Assembly (NCBI RefSeq): GCF_000772045.1
Contig: NZ_CP009754.1
Span: 806,001-870,000, forward strand
Length of the DNA stretch: 64,000 nt
Origin: Streptomyces sp. CCM_MD2014
GTDB lineage: Bacteria > Actinomycetota > Actinomycetes > Streptomycetales > Streptomycetaceae
Reading direction: 5' to 3'
The position numbers were made by a program, and so were the translations under genes. Below, one piece after another: positions 45,032 to 56,033 of this stretch (position 1 is the first letter of the stretch; each line of letters starts with the position of its first letter). The notes beneath the pieces are model-generated. The model ran no database searches and had not been told where the DNA came from. It was given only the letters and a program-made list of their open reading frames with translations.

Positions 45032-48000
45032 TCAGCCGCGCGAGCGGGCGGACGGCCCCAGGCGCCCGGCACGACGGATCCGGCCGGCCGCGCGCTCCTC
45101 CAGGACGCGTTGCCGCAGCCTGGCCCGGATCTCGCCGACGGTGGCGGTTCCGTCCGCGAGGGCCGTCAGGGCGAGACAGAATCGGTCGGCGAGTGCGGCA
45201 GCCCGGGGGGTGGGTACGCGAACGGTGTCGTGGTTCAGCGCGATGACAAGCCGGTCTCCCTCGGGGGCGGCGGACAGGGTGACAGGAAGTTCGGTCTGCT
45301 CCAATGTCTCGGAACGCACCACGGACAGGCCGGGGAGCCCGGTGCCCAGGTCGGCGAAGGGGAAGTTGGCCACAATCACCGAGGTGTCGAAGAGGTCGGA
45401 GGAGCTCGCCCTCCCGCTCCATACGGCGATCTTGGCGAGCGGCGTGTGAATGTGCTCCTGGGCCTGGTTGAGGGCCTGCTGCACGTCCCCGGCCCAGGTA
45501 CCGACCGGGAGGCCGGCCGGCAGCCGGGTGCGCAGCGGAACGGTGTTGATGAACATCCCCACCATCCGGTCCACGTCCTCCAAGTCCGTGGGCCGCCCCG
45601 AACCCACGCTGCCGAACACCACGTCGTCGGTGCCGGCCTCGGCGGCGAGGGTGAGCGCCCACGCCGCGTGGACCGCGCCGCCGAAGGTGACGCCGAAGCG
45701 TGCCGAGGCCTCCCGCAGCCTCTCGGTGTCGTCGGCTGGCAGCCGGACCACGTAGTCCCGGTGGACCGCGGGAGCGTCCGCCGGCGGGGCGATGGGTACG
45801 GGGTCGAAGCCGGCGAGCACACCGGACCAGTACTCTCGTGAGGCGTCCGTGTCCTGACGGGCCGCCCACCGGACGAAGGACCCGAAGTCCGCCGCAGGGC
45901 CGGGCGTCCAGCTCTCGCCCCGGCAGGTCGCGGTGTAGTGATCGAGCACCTCGCCCAGGAGGATGGGCAGCGACCAGCCGTCGAACAGTACATGGTGGTT
46001 CGTCCACACGAAGGCCCAACAGCCGTCCTCGAGGCGGATCACCGTGAGCCGGGCGAGCGGTCCTTCTCGCAGGTCGAAGCCGGCTCGCCGGTCCTCGCGC
46101 ACCAGGGCTTCCAGCCGTGCCTCGGGGTCTGCCGGAACGTGCCGCACCCCGGTGTCCGCCCGTTCTCCCCCGCCCGTGTGATCCTCGGTGAAGTCGACGA
46201 AAGCGATGGGCAGTTCGCGCGCCGACGGCACCACCAGCAGTGGGCGCGGCACGTCTTGCCACACGCACACGCCACGCAGCACGGCATGCCGGTCGACGGC
46301 CGCCTGCCAGGCCCGCGCGAACGCGTCCTGGTCCAGATCGCCTTCGAGGACGCAGACGAGTTGCTCCACGTAGACTCCGCTGCCCGCCGAACCGTCCTCG
46401 GTCAGGCTGCGGAAGAGCATGCCTTCCTGCGTGGGCGTGAGCGGCCACACCGCGGTCAGGTCGCCCCAGCGGGCGGCCCAGTCGCGTACGGCGGCGACCG
46501 GTGCGACGCCGTGCCGCAGCCCGGAGCCGAGGCGGGGCACGTCACGCGCGGCGGTCAGCGAGCGAAGCTCCTCCAGGACGGCGTCCACGAGCGCGTCGGC
46601 GGCGTCCTGTCCGGTGTGCTCGACCTCGACGGCCAGGCACCCGTCGGTGACGAGACTCTCCACCACGATCGCGGACGGACGCGTTCCGCGCGGGTCGCGG
46701 ACCTGGCCGAAGCCCGGTGCGCGGAGTTCGAGCAGGGCTTTGGGGTCGGAGCTGGTGCTGACCCGGCCGAGGTAGTTGAAGTTGAGGTGGGGTCCGGGCA
46801 CCGTCTCCGAGCGGCGTGCCAGCTCCGCGTCGTGAGCCAGGTGGCGGACCACTCCGTGGTCGATGCCCCGGTGCACCAGTTCCCGCAGCCGGCTGCGAAC
46901 GTCCCACAGGGTTCCGAGCGGGCCGTCCTGCGCGATGGCCACGGGGAAGGGGACCAGAGAGGTGAACCAGCCGACCGTGCGGGACAGGTCGATGTCCGGG
47001 TGCAGGTGTTCGCGACCGTGACTCTCCAGCTCCACGACCACCGTGCCGAGCCCGGCGACACCGGCATGGGCGCGGGCCACCGCTGTGATGAGCCCCTCTT
47101 CGAGGGTGCCACCGAGCCGGTGCGCGAGAGCACGCTGCAGTTCGTCCGTCTGCTCGGCGGTCAGCTCCCGGCGAGCCCGTCGCGCGGCGCCCTCGGTCCC
47201 GGGTGCGGACCCGGCCGGTGCCGGACCCGCCGGCCCGGAAATCTCGGCGACCTCGGCGATCTCGGCGATCTCGGCGCGGACCCGGTCGATGATCTGCGGG
47301 TCCAGAGACCGGCGGCGGAGTTCGGCGGTCCACTGCCGGTGCGTGGTGCCCTCGGGCTGGAGCGCGGGGGTGCGGCCGTGCCGCACGGCGTCGAGCGCGA
47401 GTTCCAGGTCCTCCAGGACGATTCGCCAGGAGACCGCGTCCATGACCAAGTGGTGAGCCGCGAGCAGCAGCCGCTGCGGAGTCCGCGGGCCGAGGTCGGC
47501 CAGGTGTGCCCGCAGGAGCGGGCCGTGCGCGGGGTCGAGTCGGGTGTGCAGCCGGTCGGCCAGCTCACGCAGTCGCGGCCCGGCTTCGTCCAGGGGTACG
47601 GCGGACAGGTCGGTGAGGTCCACCGGGACGTCGACCGACGCGTCGACCACGGCCCGCACTCCACCGCCGTCGAGGTCGACGAAGCGGGTACGCAGCGCCT
47701 CGTGGGCGCCGGCGACGGCGTTGAGCGCGGCGGTCAGCTCGTCGGGCCGGACCCGGGTGCGGACGTCGAGGAGCACGTCCATGTTCCAGTGGTCCGGTGC
47801 GACCAGCTCCAGGTCGTGGAACCACCGCTGAATCGGGCTCAGCGCGTCGGTGCCGTCCTTCCGGGCGTGGATGCCCGCCGCCACGCCGGTCTCGACGTGC
47901 GGTGCGAGACCCGCGATGGTCGGGTGCCGGAGCATCTGGCGGGGGGTGATGTGCATGCCGAGCCTGCGGGCCTTGGCGACCACCTGGATCGACAGGATGG

Positions 48001-51000
48001 AGTCCCCGCCGAGCGCCAGGTAGTCGTCGTGCACGCCGACCCGTTCCAGGCCCAGCACCTGGCACCACACCTCGGCCAGCCGCCGCTCCACCTCGTTGCG
48101 GGGAGCGACGAATCCCTCGTCGGCCGCCTCCCAGGCGGGGGCCGGCAGTGCGCGACGGTCCACCTTGCCGTTCACCGACAGGGGCAGCGCGTCGAGGACC
48201 ACGACGGCGGCGGGCACCATGTGCGCGGGCAACCGCTCCCCCGCCCACGCCCGCACCGTCTCCGGATCGCAGACGGCACCGGTGCGCGCGACGACGTATG
48301 CCACCAGTCGGGCCTCGCCGCCGCCGGGCGGCGGCACGGCGGCCACGGCGGCGTCGGCCACCCCGGCTGCACCACGCACCACTGCCTCGATCTCGCCCAG
48401 TTCCACGCGGAAGCCGCGTACCTTGACCTGCTCGTCCACACGACCGCAGAACTCCAGGGCCCCGTCCGCGCCGAAACGCACCAGATCACCGGTGCGGTAC
48501 AGACGCGCACCCGGCACCCGCGAGAACGGATCCGGCACGAACCGCTCGGCGGTCAGACCACCCCGCCCCGCATACCCACGCGCCACACCCGCACCCCCCA
48601 CGAACAGCTCACCCACACTGCCCGCAGCCACCGGACGCAACGACCCGTCCAGCACGAACACGGTGCGACCCGGAAGCGGCCGTCCGAGCGGGACGGTTCC
48701 GGTGGTCGCGCCTCCCGGCACCTCGCCGGCGGCGACCTCGTGGACGGTGGCGGTGATGACGGTCTCGGTGGGCCCGTAGGCGTTGATGACGCGGCCGCCC
48801 ACGGCGGCCCGCCAGATGGCGGTCTCGGACGCGGGCATGGCGTCACCGCCGACGACGGTGAGCCGGAGGTCCAGTGCCGCGGGCACGGCGGCGCCGTCGG
48901 CGAGGGCGGTGGCCAATTGCCGCCACAGGCCGGTCGGCGGGTTGAAGACCGTGACCCGATGGGCGGCCAGGAAGGCGAGCAGCTCCTCGGTGCCCAGAAG
49001 TCCGTCGGGCCGGATCACGGCCGCACCGCCCCCGGCCAGTGGCGCGAACAGCTGCTCGGTGCTGACGTCGAAGGAGAAGGAGCCGAAGACCATGACCCGG
49101 TCACGGGCGGTCAGACCGAAGGACTCGGTGATCTGTGCGAGGTGAGCGGCCAGTTGGCCGTGGGTGACGGCCACGCCCTTGGGCCGGCCGGTGGAACCCG
49201 ACGTGAAGACCAGGTACGCCAGATCGTCCTCGTGCGCCGCGTCCAGCCCCGCCCGGTCCACCTCCACCGTCAGATCAAGACCATCGGCCTCCACCACCAC
49301 CGTCCCCGCAGGCAGCAACCCGTCGAGCAACCCCGCCTGACCCCCACCACGGACAACGACGGCACAACCCGCCTCCCCCACCATCAACCGCAACCGCTCA
49401 ACCGGATACGAAGGATCAAGCGCCAGCCAGGCACCACCGGCCCGCAGCACACCCAGCATCGCCACCGCCATCAACGCACCACGAGGCAGACACAGACCCA
49501 CCACCGAATCCGGCCCCACACCCGACTCACGCAAACGCGCCGCCACTACCGCCGACGCACGCTCCAACTCCGCATAAGTCCACTCACCCCCACCATCCAC
49601 CACAGCCACATCACCAGGCGCCGAACCCGCCAACGCCACCACCGCCTCGAACACCGGCCGCCCCACACCCACGGCCCCCACCCCCACACCCGACCACGAC
49701 GACACCACCCCACCGACACCGGCGGCCAGTTCCCCCACAGTGGCCCCCGGGTCTCCGGTGAGCGCGTCCAGAGAGCGGTCGAGGTCGTCGAGGAGGCGCT
49801 GCGCGCCGGCGGGGTCGAAGGCCGTGGCGTCGACGCACAGCCGCAGCTCCAGGCGCTCGCCGCCAGGCATCACCTGCACACTGACCGGGTAGTCGGTGCG
49901 CTCGACGAGGCGCGCGCCGTCCACGGTGAAACCGTCGGTGGCGGTGCCCTCGATCGGGTAGTTCTCGACGACGACGATGGAGTCGAAGAGGCGGGCACCC
50001 GCCGGGGCCCCGCCCCAGGCGCTCACTTCGGTGAGCGGGGCGTGCTGGTGGTCGGTGAGGTCCTGCAGGCCCTGGTGGACGGAGGCGAGCCATTCGTCGG
50101 CCCGCATCCCGTCGGAGATTCGCACGCGCAGCGGCAGGGTGTTGATGAACAGGCCGACGGTGCGCTCGATGCCGTCGATCTCGGCGGGGCGCCCGGAGAG
50201 CACGCTGCCGACCGCGAGGTCCCGGGCACCGGTGCGCCGAGCGACCACCAGGGCCCACGCGGCGTGGACCAGAGCTGCGACGGTGACGCCCCGTTCGCGG
50301 GCGACGTCGCGCAGGATTCGCGAGCGCTCCTCGGACAGCCGGAGGGAGGGCTCGTACGGGGCGGTGCGGGGGTCGGCGGCCGTCGCGCGCACGGGGGCGA
50401 GCAGCGCCGGGGCGGTGAGGCCGGAAAGCTGCTTGCGCCAGAAGGCCTCGTCCTCGCCGGCGTCACGGCTCGCGTTCCAGCGCACGAAGGCGCCGTAGTC
50501 GGGGGCGGGTGCGAGATCGGGCTCGGCGCCGGTGCGCAGGGAGGTGTGGAGGGCGAAGGCGTCACCGGCGACGACGGGCAGCGACCAGCCGTCCATCAGG
50601 ATGTGGTGGTTGGTCCACACGAAGGTCCACTCCTCCGCGGCGGTGCGGAAGAGCGCGAGGCGCACCAGGGGACTGCCGCTCAGCTCGAAGCCGGAGCGCC
50701 GGTCGCTCGCCAGGAACTCGTCGAGGCGCTCCGCCGCGGACCTGCCGGTACCGTCGTCCACGGCCGTCCAGTCCTCGTACACCGCGGGCACGTCGATGTC
50801 CCGTGGCACCACGAGCAGGGGTGCGTCGACCTCCTGCCAGGCGCAGTGGGCACGCAGGGCGGAGTGCCTGTTCACGGCACGACGCCAGGCGTCGAGGAAG
50901 ACCTGCGGGTCGAGTACGCCGCTCAGGGTGCACACCAGTTGTTCGGTGTAGGCGTCCGACTCGGGCTCGGCCAGGGCGTGGTAGAGCATGCCCTGCTGGA

Positions 51001-54000
51001 GTCCGGTCATGGGCCACACGGCGTGCAGCGGACCGTGGGCGCGTTCCCAGGTGGCGAGCAGTTCCGTGGGCAGCGGCCCGGCGGCGACGGCGTCGGACGA
51101 CGTGCCGTGGAGGCCGTCGCCCCGGTCGCCGTCGCGTTCAGAAGGCAGGTCCTCGGCCTGCGGGGCCAGGGCGGCGATCGTGGGGTGCTCGAAGATCTGG
51201 CGCGGGCTGATGCGGATGCCGGCCCCGCGGGCCTTGGCGACCACCTGGATCGACAGGATGGAGTCCCCGCCGAGCGCCAGGTAGTCGTCGTGCACGCCGA
51301 CCCGTTCCAGGCCCAGCACCTGGCACCACACCTCGGCCAGCCGCCGCTCCACCTCGTTGCGGGGAGCGACGAATCCCTCGTCGGCCGCCTCCCAGCGGGG
51401 TGCGGGCAGCGCCCGGCGGTCCACCTTGCCGTTCGGGGACAGCGGCAGTGCGTCGAGGCCGGTGATGGCGGCGGGCACCATGTGCGCGGGCAACCGCTCC
51501 GCGACCCACGCCCGCAGAGCGGTGGTGTCCACGGGGAGGCCGTTCGGGGTCACCACGTAGGCGGCGAGACGCAGTTCGCCTCCCTCCGGCGCGGCCACGG
51601 CCGTCACCACCGCGTCGGTGACGTCCGCGGCGGACCGGAGCACGGCCTCGATCTCGCCCAGTTCCACGCGGAAGCCGCGTACCTTGACCTGCTCGTCCAC
51701 ACGACCGCAGAACTCCAGGGCCCCGTCCGCGCCGAAACGCACCAGATCACCGGTGCGGTACAGACGCGCACCCGGCACCCGCGAGAACGGATCCGGCACG
51801 AACCGCTCGGCGGTCAGACCACCCCGCCCCGCATACCCACGCGCCACACCCGCACCCCCCACGAACAGCTCACCCACACTGCCCGCAGCCACCGGACGCA
51901 ACGACCCGTCCAGCACGAACACGGTGGTACCGGCGATCGGGGTGCCGATGGGCACGTGGCCGGAATCGGTGTCCACGCAGACGTGACCGGTGGCCCAGAC
52001 GGTGGCCTCGCTCGGTCCGTACTCGTTGACCAGGTCGCTGTCCGGAAGCACGGCCCGGTGTTCGGCGAGCAGGTCGGCGGGACAGGCCTCACCCGCGACC
52101 ACAACGGTGCGCAGGGTACGGCCGGGACCGCCCGGCCGGCTGAGCAGAGCACGGTAGAACGAGGGCACCGTCAGGGTGTGGGTCAGTGCGTGCCGCTCCA
52201 CCAGGGCGGCCAGTTCGTCGGCGTCCTTGACCTGCTCGGCGTCGGGCACGACCAGGGTGCCGCCGAACGTGAGGGTCCAGAAGACGCCCGCGTAGGAACT
52301 GTCGAAGGCGAAGGGCGAGAGCAGCAGGAAGCGTGGCGGCCGCGGTCCGTAGAAGGCGGCGCGTGCCGCGGTGGACCGGGAGAGCGTGCGGTGGGTGACG
52401 GCCACGCCCTTGGGCCGGCCGGTGGAACCCGACGTGAAGACCAGGTACGCCAGATCGTCCTCGTGCGCCGCGTCCAGCCCCGCCCGGTCCACCTCCACCG
52501 TCAGATCAAGACCATCGGCCTCCACCACCACCGTCCCCGCAGGCAGCAACCCGTCGAGCAACCCCGCCTGACCCCCACCACGGACAACGACGGCACAACC
52601 CGCCTCCCCCACCATCAACCGCAACCGCTCAACCGGATACGAAGGATCAAGCGCCAGCCAGGCACCACCGGCCCGCAGCACACCCAGCATCGCCACCGCC
52701 ATCAACGCACCACGAGGCAGACACAGACCCACCACCGAATCCGGCCCCACACCCGACTCACGCAAACGCGCCGCCACTACCGCCGACGCACGCTCCAACT
52801 CCGCATAAGTCCACTCACCCCCACCATCCACCACAGCCACATCACCAGGCGCCGAACCCGCCAACGCCACCACCGCCTCGAACACCGGCCGCCCCACACC
52901 CACGGCCCCCACCCCCACACCCGACCACGACGACACCACCCCACCGACACCGAGCTCGGCGACGGTCGTCGTCGGGTCGGAGACGGCCTGGTGCACCAGG
53001 TTCTCGAAGAGCCGCGCGTAGCCGGCGACGGTGTCCGCGTCCAGCCGGGCCGGGTCGTAGTGGAGCACCCCGCGTATCTCGTCGTCGATCTCACCCGCCT
53101 GCATCCGCAGCGGGAACTGTGCCACCTGCTGGCGGACCGGCACGGGCTCGGTGTCGTATCCGGCGATGTGTACGGTGCCCAGCCCGCCGAGGATCGACCT
53201 GGTGCCGTAGGAGAGGCGATCCGACTCGAACTGGAAGCTCACCTGGTAGAGCGACTGACCGGAGAGCGCCGACCCCGGCGTCAGACGCCCCAGCACCGTC
53301 GGCGTGGGCAGGGCCCGGTGCCGTACGGCACCGACGTGTGCGGCGCGGGTGGCGGCCAGGACCGAGTCGAAGGCGTGGTCGGCGGCGACCGGGGTGCGCA
53401 GCAGCAGGGAGTTGGTGAAGTGGCCAACGGTCCGTTTGAAGGACTTCTTCCGGCCCTCCACCGGGAAGCCGACGACAACGTCGTCACAGCCGGTGAGCTT
53501 GTGCAGCAGCACGTTGAAGGCGGCGAGGAGCACCGTCGCGGTGGTGCTGCGACTGCTGTCGGCCAACTCCTTTGTTCGAGACAGGAGTTCGCTGTCGAGC
53601 CGGAACGGGACGTGGGCAGGCGCGTCCGGATCGGCCACCGGACGGGGCGCGGTCATCCCGGGCAGATCGAGAGCGAACGCGCAGTCCTCGAGCTGCCGCG
53701 CCCAGTAGTCACGCAACCGCCCGGAGCGCGGACCGTCCAGAAACGCACGCTCCGCGGCCACGTGACGCGCGTAGGAGGTGTCGGGTTCGACAGCCGCGCC
53801 CGCTCCCCCGCCCGCGTCGGACCGGTAGGCGGTGAGCAGGTCTTCCAGAACGATGAAGAGGGAGCTCATGTCGCCGGCGACGTGATGCAGAACGAGGTTC
53901 AGGGTGCTGGACTCGGCGTCCTGGTAGACGAAGAGCCGGGCGGGCGCCTCGCGGTCCAGCACGAAGGGGCGCTCGTAGTCGCGGGCGGCGAGCACCCGGA

Positions 54001-54325
54001 GATCCCCGGGGGCGATTCCCGGTGTCCGGCGGACGGTGAAGGGGGCGTCGGCCACTTGCCAACGCTGCACGTAACCTTCGGCCCGGGGTGCGACGACACT
54101 GGTGAGCACCGGGTGACGGGCGCAGACGGAATCCCAGGCGCGACGCAGCCGCTCGGCGTCGAGAGGCTCGGCGACCGTCACACATCCGGCCACGTGGTAG
54201 GCGGCGGCCTCGGGTGCCAGCTCCTGGAGGAAGAAGAGGGAGGCCTGCCCCACGGAAAGCGGTACCTCGAAGCCCTCAGATATCCGCTCGGCCTCGGAGC
54301 TTTCCCCAGCATGCATGACATCCAT
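45032..54325 (-). CDS. NRPS-1: C-A-T-C-A-T-E-C (modules 1 and 2, plus C3)
   Basis: 3097 residues from ATG 54325 (GGGGAGGG upstream; the frame extends to 54382 across the operator, so the shorter start is chosen). C1 ~20-450 ([10 protein letters not shown], final Gly replaced by Met), A1 ~475-965, T1 ~1018 (LGGDSILSI), C2 ~1100-1530 ([10 protein letters not shown]), A2 ~1555-2055, T2 ~2100, epimerisation domain ~2160-2580 ([35 protein letters not shown]), C3 ~2620-3075 ([10 protein letters not shown]). Residue 2 is thus D-configured. The N-terminal C domain may acylate residue 1. Pocket residues by eye: A1 D-S-A-T-V-A-E-V-W, A2 D-V-E-F-V-G-A-I-T; no confident substrates. A1/T1 and A2/T2 share long identical DNA blocks. 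Confidence 0.95.
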   Translation of the reverse strand: MDVMHAGESSEAERISEGFEVPLSVGQASLFFLQELAPEAAAYHVAGCVTVAEPLDAERLRRAWDSVCARHPVLTSVVAPRAEGYVQRWQVADAPFTVRRTPGIAPGDLRVLAARDYERPFVLDREAPARLFVYQDAESSTLNLVLHHVAGDMSSLFIVLEDLLTAYRSDAGGGAGAAVEPDTSYARHVAAERAFLDGPRSGRLRDYWARQLEDCAFALDLPGMTAPRPVADPDAPAHVPFRLDSELLSRTKELADSSRSTTATVLLAAFNVLLHKLTGCDDVVVGFPVEGRKKSFKRTVGHFTNSLLLRTPVAADHAFDSVLAATRAAHVGAVRHRALPTPTVLGRLTPGSALSGQSLYQVSFQFESDRLSYGTRSILGGLGTVHIAGYDTEPVPVRQQVAQFPLRMQAGEIDDEIRGVLHYDPARLDADTVAGYARLFENLVHQAVSDPTTTVAELGVGGVVSSWSGVGVGAVGVGRPVFEAVVALAGSAPGDVAVVDGGGEWTYAELERASAVVAARLRESGVGPDSVVGLCLPRGALMAVAMLGVLRAGGAWLALDPSYPVERLRLMVGEAGCAVVVRGGGQAGLLDGLLPAGTVVVEADGLDLTVEVDRAGLDAAHEDDLAYLVFTSGSTGRPKGVAVTHRTLSRSTAARAAFYGPRPPRFLLLSPFAFDSSYAGVFWTLTFGGTLVVPDAEQVKDADELAALVERHALTHTLTVPSFYRALLSRPGGPGRTLRTVVVAGEACPADLLAEHRAVLPDSDLVNEYGPSEATVWATGHVCVDTDSGHVPIGTPIAGTTVFVLDGSLRPVAAGSVGELFVGGAGVARGYAGRGGLTAERFVPDPFSRVPGARLYRTGDLVRFGADGALEFCGRVDEQVKVRGFRVELGEIEAVLRSAADVTDAVVTAVAAPEGGELRLAAYVVTPNGLPVDTTALRAWVAERLPAHMVPAAITGLDALPLSPNGKVDRRALPAPRWEAADEGFVAPRNEVERRLAEVWCQVLGLERVGVHDDYLALGGDSILSIQVVAKARGAGIRISPRQIFEHPTIAALAPQAEDLPSERDGDRGDGLHGTSSDAVAAGPLPTELLATWERAHGPLHAVWPMTGLQQGMLYHALAEPESDAYTEQLVCTLSGVLDPQVFLDAWRRAVNRHSALRAHCAWQEVDAPLLVVPRDIDVPAVYEDWTAVDDGTGRSAAERLDEFLASDRRSGFELSGSPLVRLALFRTAAEEWTFVWTNHHILMDGWSLPVVAGDAFALHTSLRTGAEPDLAPAPDYGAFVRWNASRDAGEDEAFWRKQLSGLTAPALLAPVRATAADPRTAPYEPSLRLSEERSRILRDVARERGVTVAALVHAAWALVVARRTGARDLAVGSVLSGRPAEIDGIERTVGLFINTLPLRVRISDGMRADEWLASVHQGLQDLTDHQHAPLTEVSAWGGAPAGARLFDSIVVVENYPIEGTATDGFTVDGARLVERTDYPVSVQVMPGGERLELRLCVDATAFDPAGAQRLLDDLDRSLDALTGDPGATVGELAAGVGGVVSSWSGVGVGAVGVGRPVFEAVVALAGSAPGDVAVVDGGGEWTYAELERASAVVAARLRESGVGPDSVVGLCLPRGALMAVAMLGVLRAGGAWLALDPSYPVERLRLMVGEAGCAVVVRGGGQAGLLDGLLPAGTVVVEADGLDLTVEVDRAGLDAAHEDDLAYLVFTSGSTGRPKGVAVTHGQLAAHLAQITESFGLTARDRVMVFGSFSFDVSTEQLFAPLAGGGAAVIRPDGLLGTEELLAFLAAHRVTVFNPPTGLWRQLATALADGAAVPAALDLRLTVVGGDAMPASETAIWRAAVGGRVINAYGPTETVITATVHEVAAGEVPGGATTGTVPLGRPLPGRTVFVLDGSLRPVAAGSVGELFVGGAGVARGYAGRGGLTAERFVPDPFSRVPGARLYRTGDLVRFGADGALEFCGRVDEQVKVRGFRVELGEIEAVVRGAAGVADAAVAAVPPPGGGEARLVAYVVARTGAVCDPETVRAWAGERLPAHMVPAAVVVLDALPLSVNGKVDRRALPAPAWEAADEGFVAPRNEVERRLAEVWCQVLGLERVGVHDDYLALGGDSILSIQVVAKARRLGMHITPRQMLRHPTIAGLAPHVETGVAAGIHARKDGTDALSPIQRWFHDLELVAPDHWNMDVLLDVRTRVRPDELTAALNAVAGAHEALRTRFVDLDGGGVRAVVDASVDVPVDLTDLSAVPLDEAGPRLRELADRLHTRLDPAHGPLLRAHLADLGPRTPQRLLLAAHHLVMDAVSWRIVLEDLELALDAVRHGRTPALQPEGTTHRQWTAELRRRSLDPQIIDRVRAEIAEIAEVAEISGPAGPAPAGSAPGTEGAARRARRELTAEQTDELQRALAHRLGGTLEEGLITAVARAHAGVAGLGTVVVELESHGREHLHPDIDLSRTVGWFTSLVPFPVAIAQDGPLGTLWDVRSRLRELVHRGIDHGVVRHLAHDAELARRSETVPGPHLNFNYLGRVSTSSDPKALLELRAPGFGQVRDPRGTRPSAIVVESLVTDGCLAVEVEHTGQDAADALVDAVLEELRSLTAARDVPRLGSGLRHGVAPVAAVRDWAARWGDLTAVWPLTPTQEGMLFRSLTEDGSAGSGVYVEQLVCVLEGDLDQDAFARAWQAAVDRHAVLRGVCVWQDVPRPLLVVPSARELPIAFVDFTEDHTGGGERADTGVRHVPADPEARLEALVREDRRAGFDLREGPLARLTVIRLEDGCWAFVWTNHHVLFDGWSLPILLGEVLDHYTATCRGESWTPGPAADFGSFVRWAARQDTDASREYWSGVLAGFDPVPIAPPADAPAVHRDYVVRLPADDTERLREASARFGVTFGGAVHAAWALTLAAEAGTDDVVFGSVGSGRPTDLEDVDRMVGMFINTVPLRTRLPAGLPVGTWAGDVQQALNQAQEHIHTPLAKIAVWSGRASSSDLFDTSVIVANFPFADLGTGLPGLSVVRSETLEQTELPVTLSAAPEGDRLVIALNHDTVRVPTPRAAALADRFCLALTALADGTATVGEIRARLRQRVLEERAAGRIRRAGRLGPSARSRG
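47966..48134. repeat. T-domain repeat block, module 2 copy
   Basis: 169 bp identical by eye to 51227-51395; covers the T domain around GGDSILSI and the A-T linker. Confidence 0.85.
48384..48665. repeat. A-domain C-terminal repeat block, module 2 copy
   Basis: 282 bp identical by eye to 51645-51926; covers A-domain core motifs A6-A8 ([14 protein letters not shown] to [15 protein letters not shown]). Confidence 0.85.
49160..49721. repeat. A-domain N-terminal repeat block, module 2 copy
   Basis: 562 bp identical by eye to 52391-52952; covers the C-A linker ([16 protein letters not shown]) through A-domain motif A3. Confidence 0.9.
51227..51395. repeat. T-domain repeat block, module 1 copy
   Basis: Partner of 47966-48134. 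Confidence 0.85.
51645..51926. repeat. A-domain C-terminal repeat block, module 1 copy
   Basis: Partner of 48384-48665. Confidence 0.85.
52391..52952. repeat. A-domain N-terminal repeat block, module 1 copy
   Basis: Partner of 49160-49721. Between this block and the 51645-51926 block the two A domains differ strongly (motifs A4-A5, the substrate pocket). Confidence 0.9.
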
Positions 54326-54346
54326 TGCGACGCCCTCCCCGTAAGC

Positions 54347-54382
54347 TGTCACACATGTGACAGAACCCGTCACATGTGTCAC
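54347..54382. promoter_or_regulatory. Paired inverted operator at the NRPS promoter
   Basis: TGTCACACATGTGACA (54347-54362) and GTCACATGTGTCAC (54369-54382) are near-palindromes and near-inverses of each other, separated by 6 bp. They cover the expected transcription start of the NRPS operon, a typical repressor position. The divergent XRE-TPR regulator is the likely binder. Confidence 0.7.
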
Positions 54383-54383
54383 G

Positions 54384-54412
54384 ACTGTAGACAGCTACCT
54401 GTCACAGTTCAA
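54384..54412 (-). promoter_or_regulatory. Predicted sigma-70-type promoter of the NRPS operon
   Basis: TTGAAC (54412-54407), a 17-bp spacer and TACAGT (54389-54384) on the minus strand. Transcription would start near 54377, leaving a leader of about 50 nt before ATG 54325. Confidence 0.6.
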
Positions 54413-54658
54413 GCCAGATTTTGCACGAGGATTGCCAGGAAGCTCTTGACCTGCGACACCTTCAACTTTTTGCCCAGACCCTCTCGAGTGCCGGCCGCAG
54501 TTCGACAGCTCAACCGCACGAGCCGTACCCTGCCGCCGTAAGAACCGGTGACCATGCTGCACAGCGCATGCTTGACCAAGAGCGATGGCCACGTGGCCGG
54601 ACCTTGTGGCAGTCGCTTGCCGCCTCCCGGCAAGCCGAGGCGATCCCGGAGGACGATA

Positions 54659-55921
54659 ATGATCGAACAGCCCGCGTTCGGACGCAGACTGAGGCAACTG
54701 CGGGTACAACGCGGCCTTTCCCAGAGTGAACTGGCGGGCGACGAGGTGTCGGCCAGCTATGTCTCTCGCGTGGAAAGCGGGCAGCGCTCGCCCAACGATT
54801 TGATCGCGGCCTTTTTCGCCCGCCGGCTCGACGTGCCCCTGGAGGCCCTGGCCAGCCCCGGCCCACAAGAAGAGGGGGAGCTGCGCAGCCGCCGTCTCGA
54901 CATAGCCGGCCGGCTGCTCGAGGCACGGGCCCTGCGCAAGGACGGTGAACTGGCGGATGCCGCGGGGGTACTGCGCGGCATCTGCGCGGAGGCCGGGGGG
55001 CACGCCGAGGAGGATGTGCTGTGGGAGGCGGCGTGGGACCTCGCCGACATCTTGCGGGAGCTGGGCAATGCCGCCGAGGAGCACACCGTCCTCACTGACC
55101 TGTCCCAGGCCACCCTGTCCCAGGAGACGCCCCGGCTGGCAGCGCGCGTTGCCACCGCGCTCTCCAGGAACCTGCACCGCCAGGGGCGACTGGGGGAAGC
55201 CGTCCGCGCCGCCGAACACGCCGTGTCGGTCACCGTCGCACTGCCGCCCACCGCACACGAACGGGTGGGCGCGATGCTGGCTCTTGTCAACTCTTATGCC
55301 GACAGCGGGGAACTGGAGAACGCTTCGAACCTCGCGGACACGCTCCAGGAGATCGCTGAGGACATCCCGTCCCGGCAGCTGCGCGGCCAGGTGTACTGGG
55401 CGGTGGGCAGCGCCCGCTTCCTGTGCGACCGGCCCCGAGACGCGACGCGGTTGCACGAGCAGGCGTTCGACTGCTTGCACCCGGACGCGAATCTGGCGGC
55501 CTGGGCCCGGCTGTGCCGCGCGTCCGCGGCGCTCCGTCTCGAGTACGACCCCTCGGACGACGCCGCGCAGCAAGCGGCGCGGCTGCTGGCACGCGCACGC
55601 CAGGCCCTCGAACTGGTGGGCCGCGAGGACGACATGGCCGACCTGATGCTGGCCGAGGCCCAGCTGGCCCTGCGTCTGGAGAAGCCGGAGCGAATCCTGG
55701 AGCTGACGGCCAGGATACGCGAGGGCGGTGTCACACTCCCGCTGGCCGGGCAGGGTCAGTGCCACCTGCTCGCGGCGCGGGCGCACACGATGTCCGGTGA
55801 CGTGGACGCGGCCAAGGAGTGCTATCGGCACGCGGCCGAGATCCTGGACCGGGCCGGCGCCTACCGTCAGGCCTCGGAGGCCTGGAGGCAGTTGAGCGAA
55901 CTGCTCACGACCGGCCCCTGA
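54659..55921 (+). CDS. XRE-family regulator with TPR domain
   Basis: 420 residues from ATG 54659, preceded by GGAGG. The N-terminal XRE helix-turn-helix (residues ~8-62) reads FGRRLRQLRVQRGLSQSELA, then SASYVSRVESGQRSPNDLIA. The rest (~80-420) is a run of helical TPR-like repeats (for example GELADAAGVLRGICAEAG, AARVATALSRNLHRQGRLGE, AARLLARARQALELVGRED, GDVDAAKECYRHAAEILDRA). Regulators of this design often bind a peptide or protein signal through the TPR part. It is divergent from NRPS-1 with the paired operators between, so it is the likely pathway-specific regulator; repression is inferred from operator position. Confidence 0.9.
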   Translation: MIEQPAFGRRLRQLRVQRGLSQSELAGDEVSASYVSRVESGQRSPNDLIAAFFARRLDVPLEALASPGPQEEGELRSRRLDIAGRLLEARALRKDGELADAAGVLRGICAEAGGHAEEDVLWEAAWDLADILRELGNAAEEHTVLTDLSQATLSQETPRLAARVATALSRNLHRQGRLGEAVRAAEHAVSVTVALPPTAHERVGAMLALVNSYADSGELENASNLADTLQEIAEDIPSRQLRGQVYWAVGSARFLCDRPRDATRLHEQAFDCLHPDANLAAWARLCRASAALRLEYDPSDDAAQQAARLLARARQALELVGREDDMADLMLAEAQLALRLEKPERILELTARIREGGVTLPLAGQGQCHLLAARAHTMSGDVDAAKECYRHAAEILDRAGAYRQASEAWRQLSELLTTGP

Positions 55922-55934
55922 GCGGGGCCGGTCG
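55908..55934 (+). terminator. Terminator hairpin overlapping the regulator stop codon
   Basis: CGACCGGCCCC pairs perfectly with GGGGCCGGTCG around the loop TGAGC, whose TGA is the stop codon of the XRE-TPR gene. Confidence 0.7.
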
Positions 55935-56033
55935 GAGCCGGCCGGCTGACCGGACGTGAGCGCGCCGGGGGATTGTCGCGCCGAGTCCGGTCAGCCGGGG
56001 TTCAGTGGGCAGAGCGCCCGTGTCCCTCGGGGT

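Noticed and set aside
40596..54325. Viomycin/capreomycin-type assembly suggested by a split NRPS and an HxE oxygenase
   Set aside because: No capreomycidine or diaminopropionate biosynthesis genes are seen, and the hydroxylase reads as SyrP-like, not as an arginine hydroxylase.
45938..54541. Very long plus-strand open frame opposite NRPS-1 (over 2800 codons)
   Set aside because: It is an antisense shadow caused by high GC third-position bias; its translation is low-complexity (runs of Arg, Gly, His, Gln) with no domain, while the minus strand has complete NRPS motifs.
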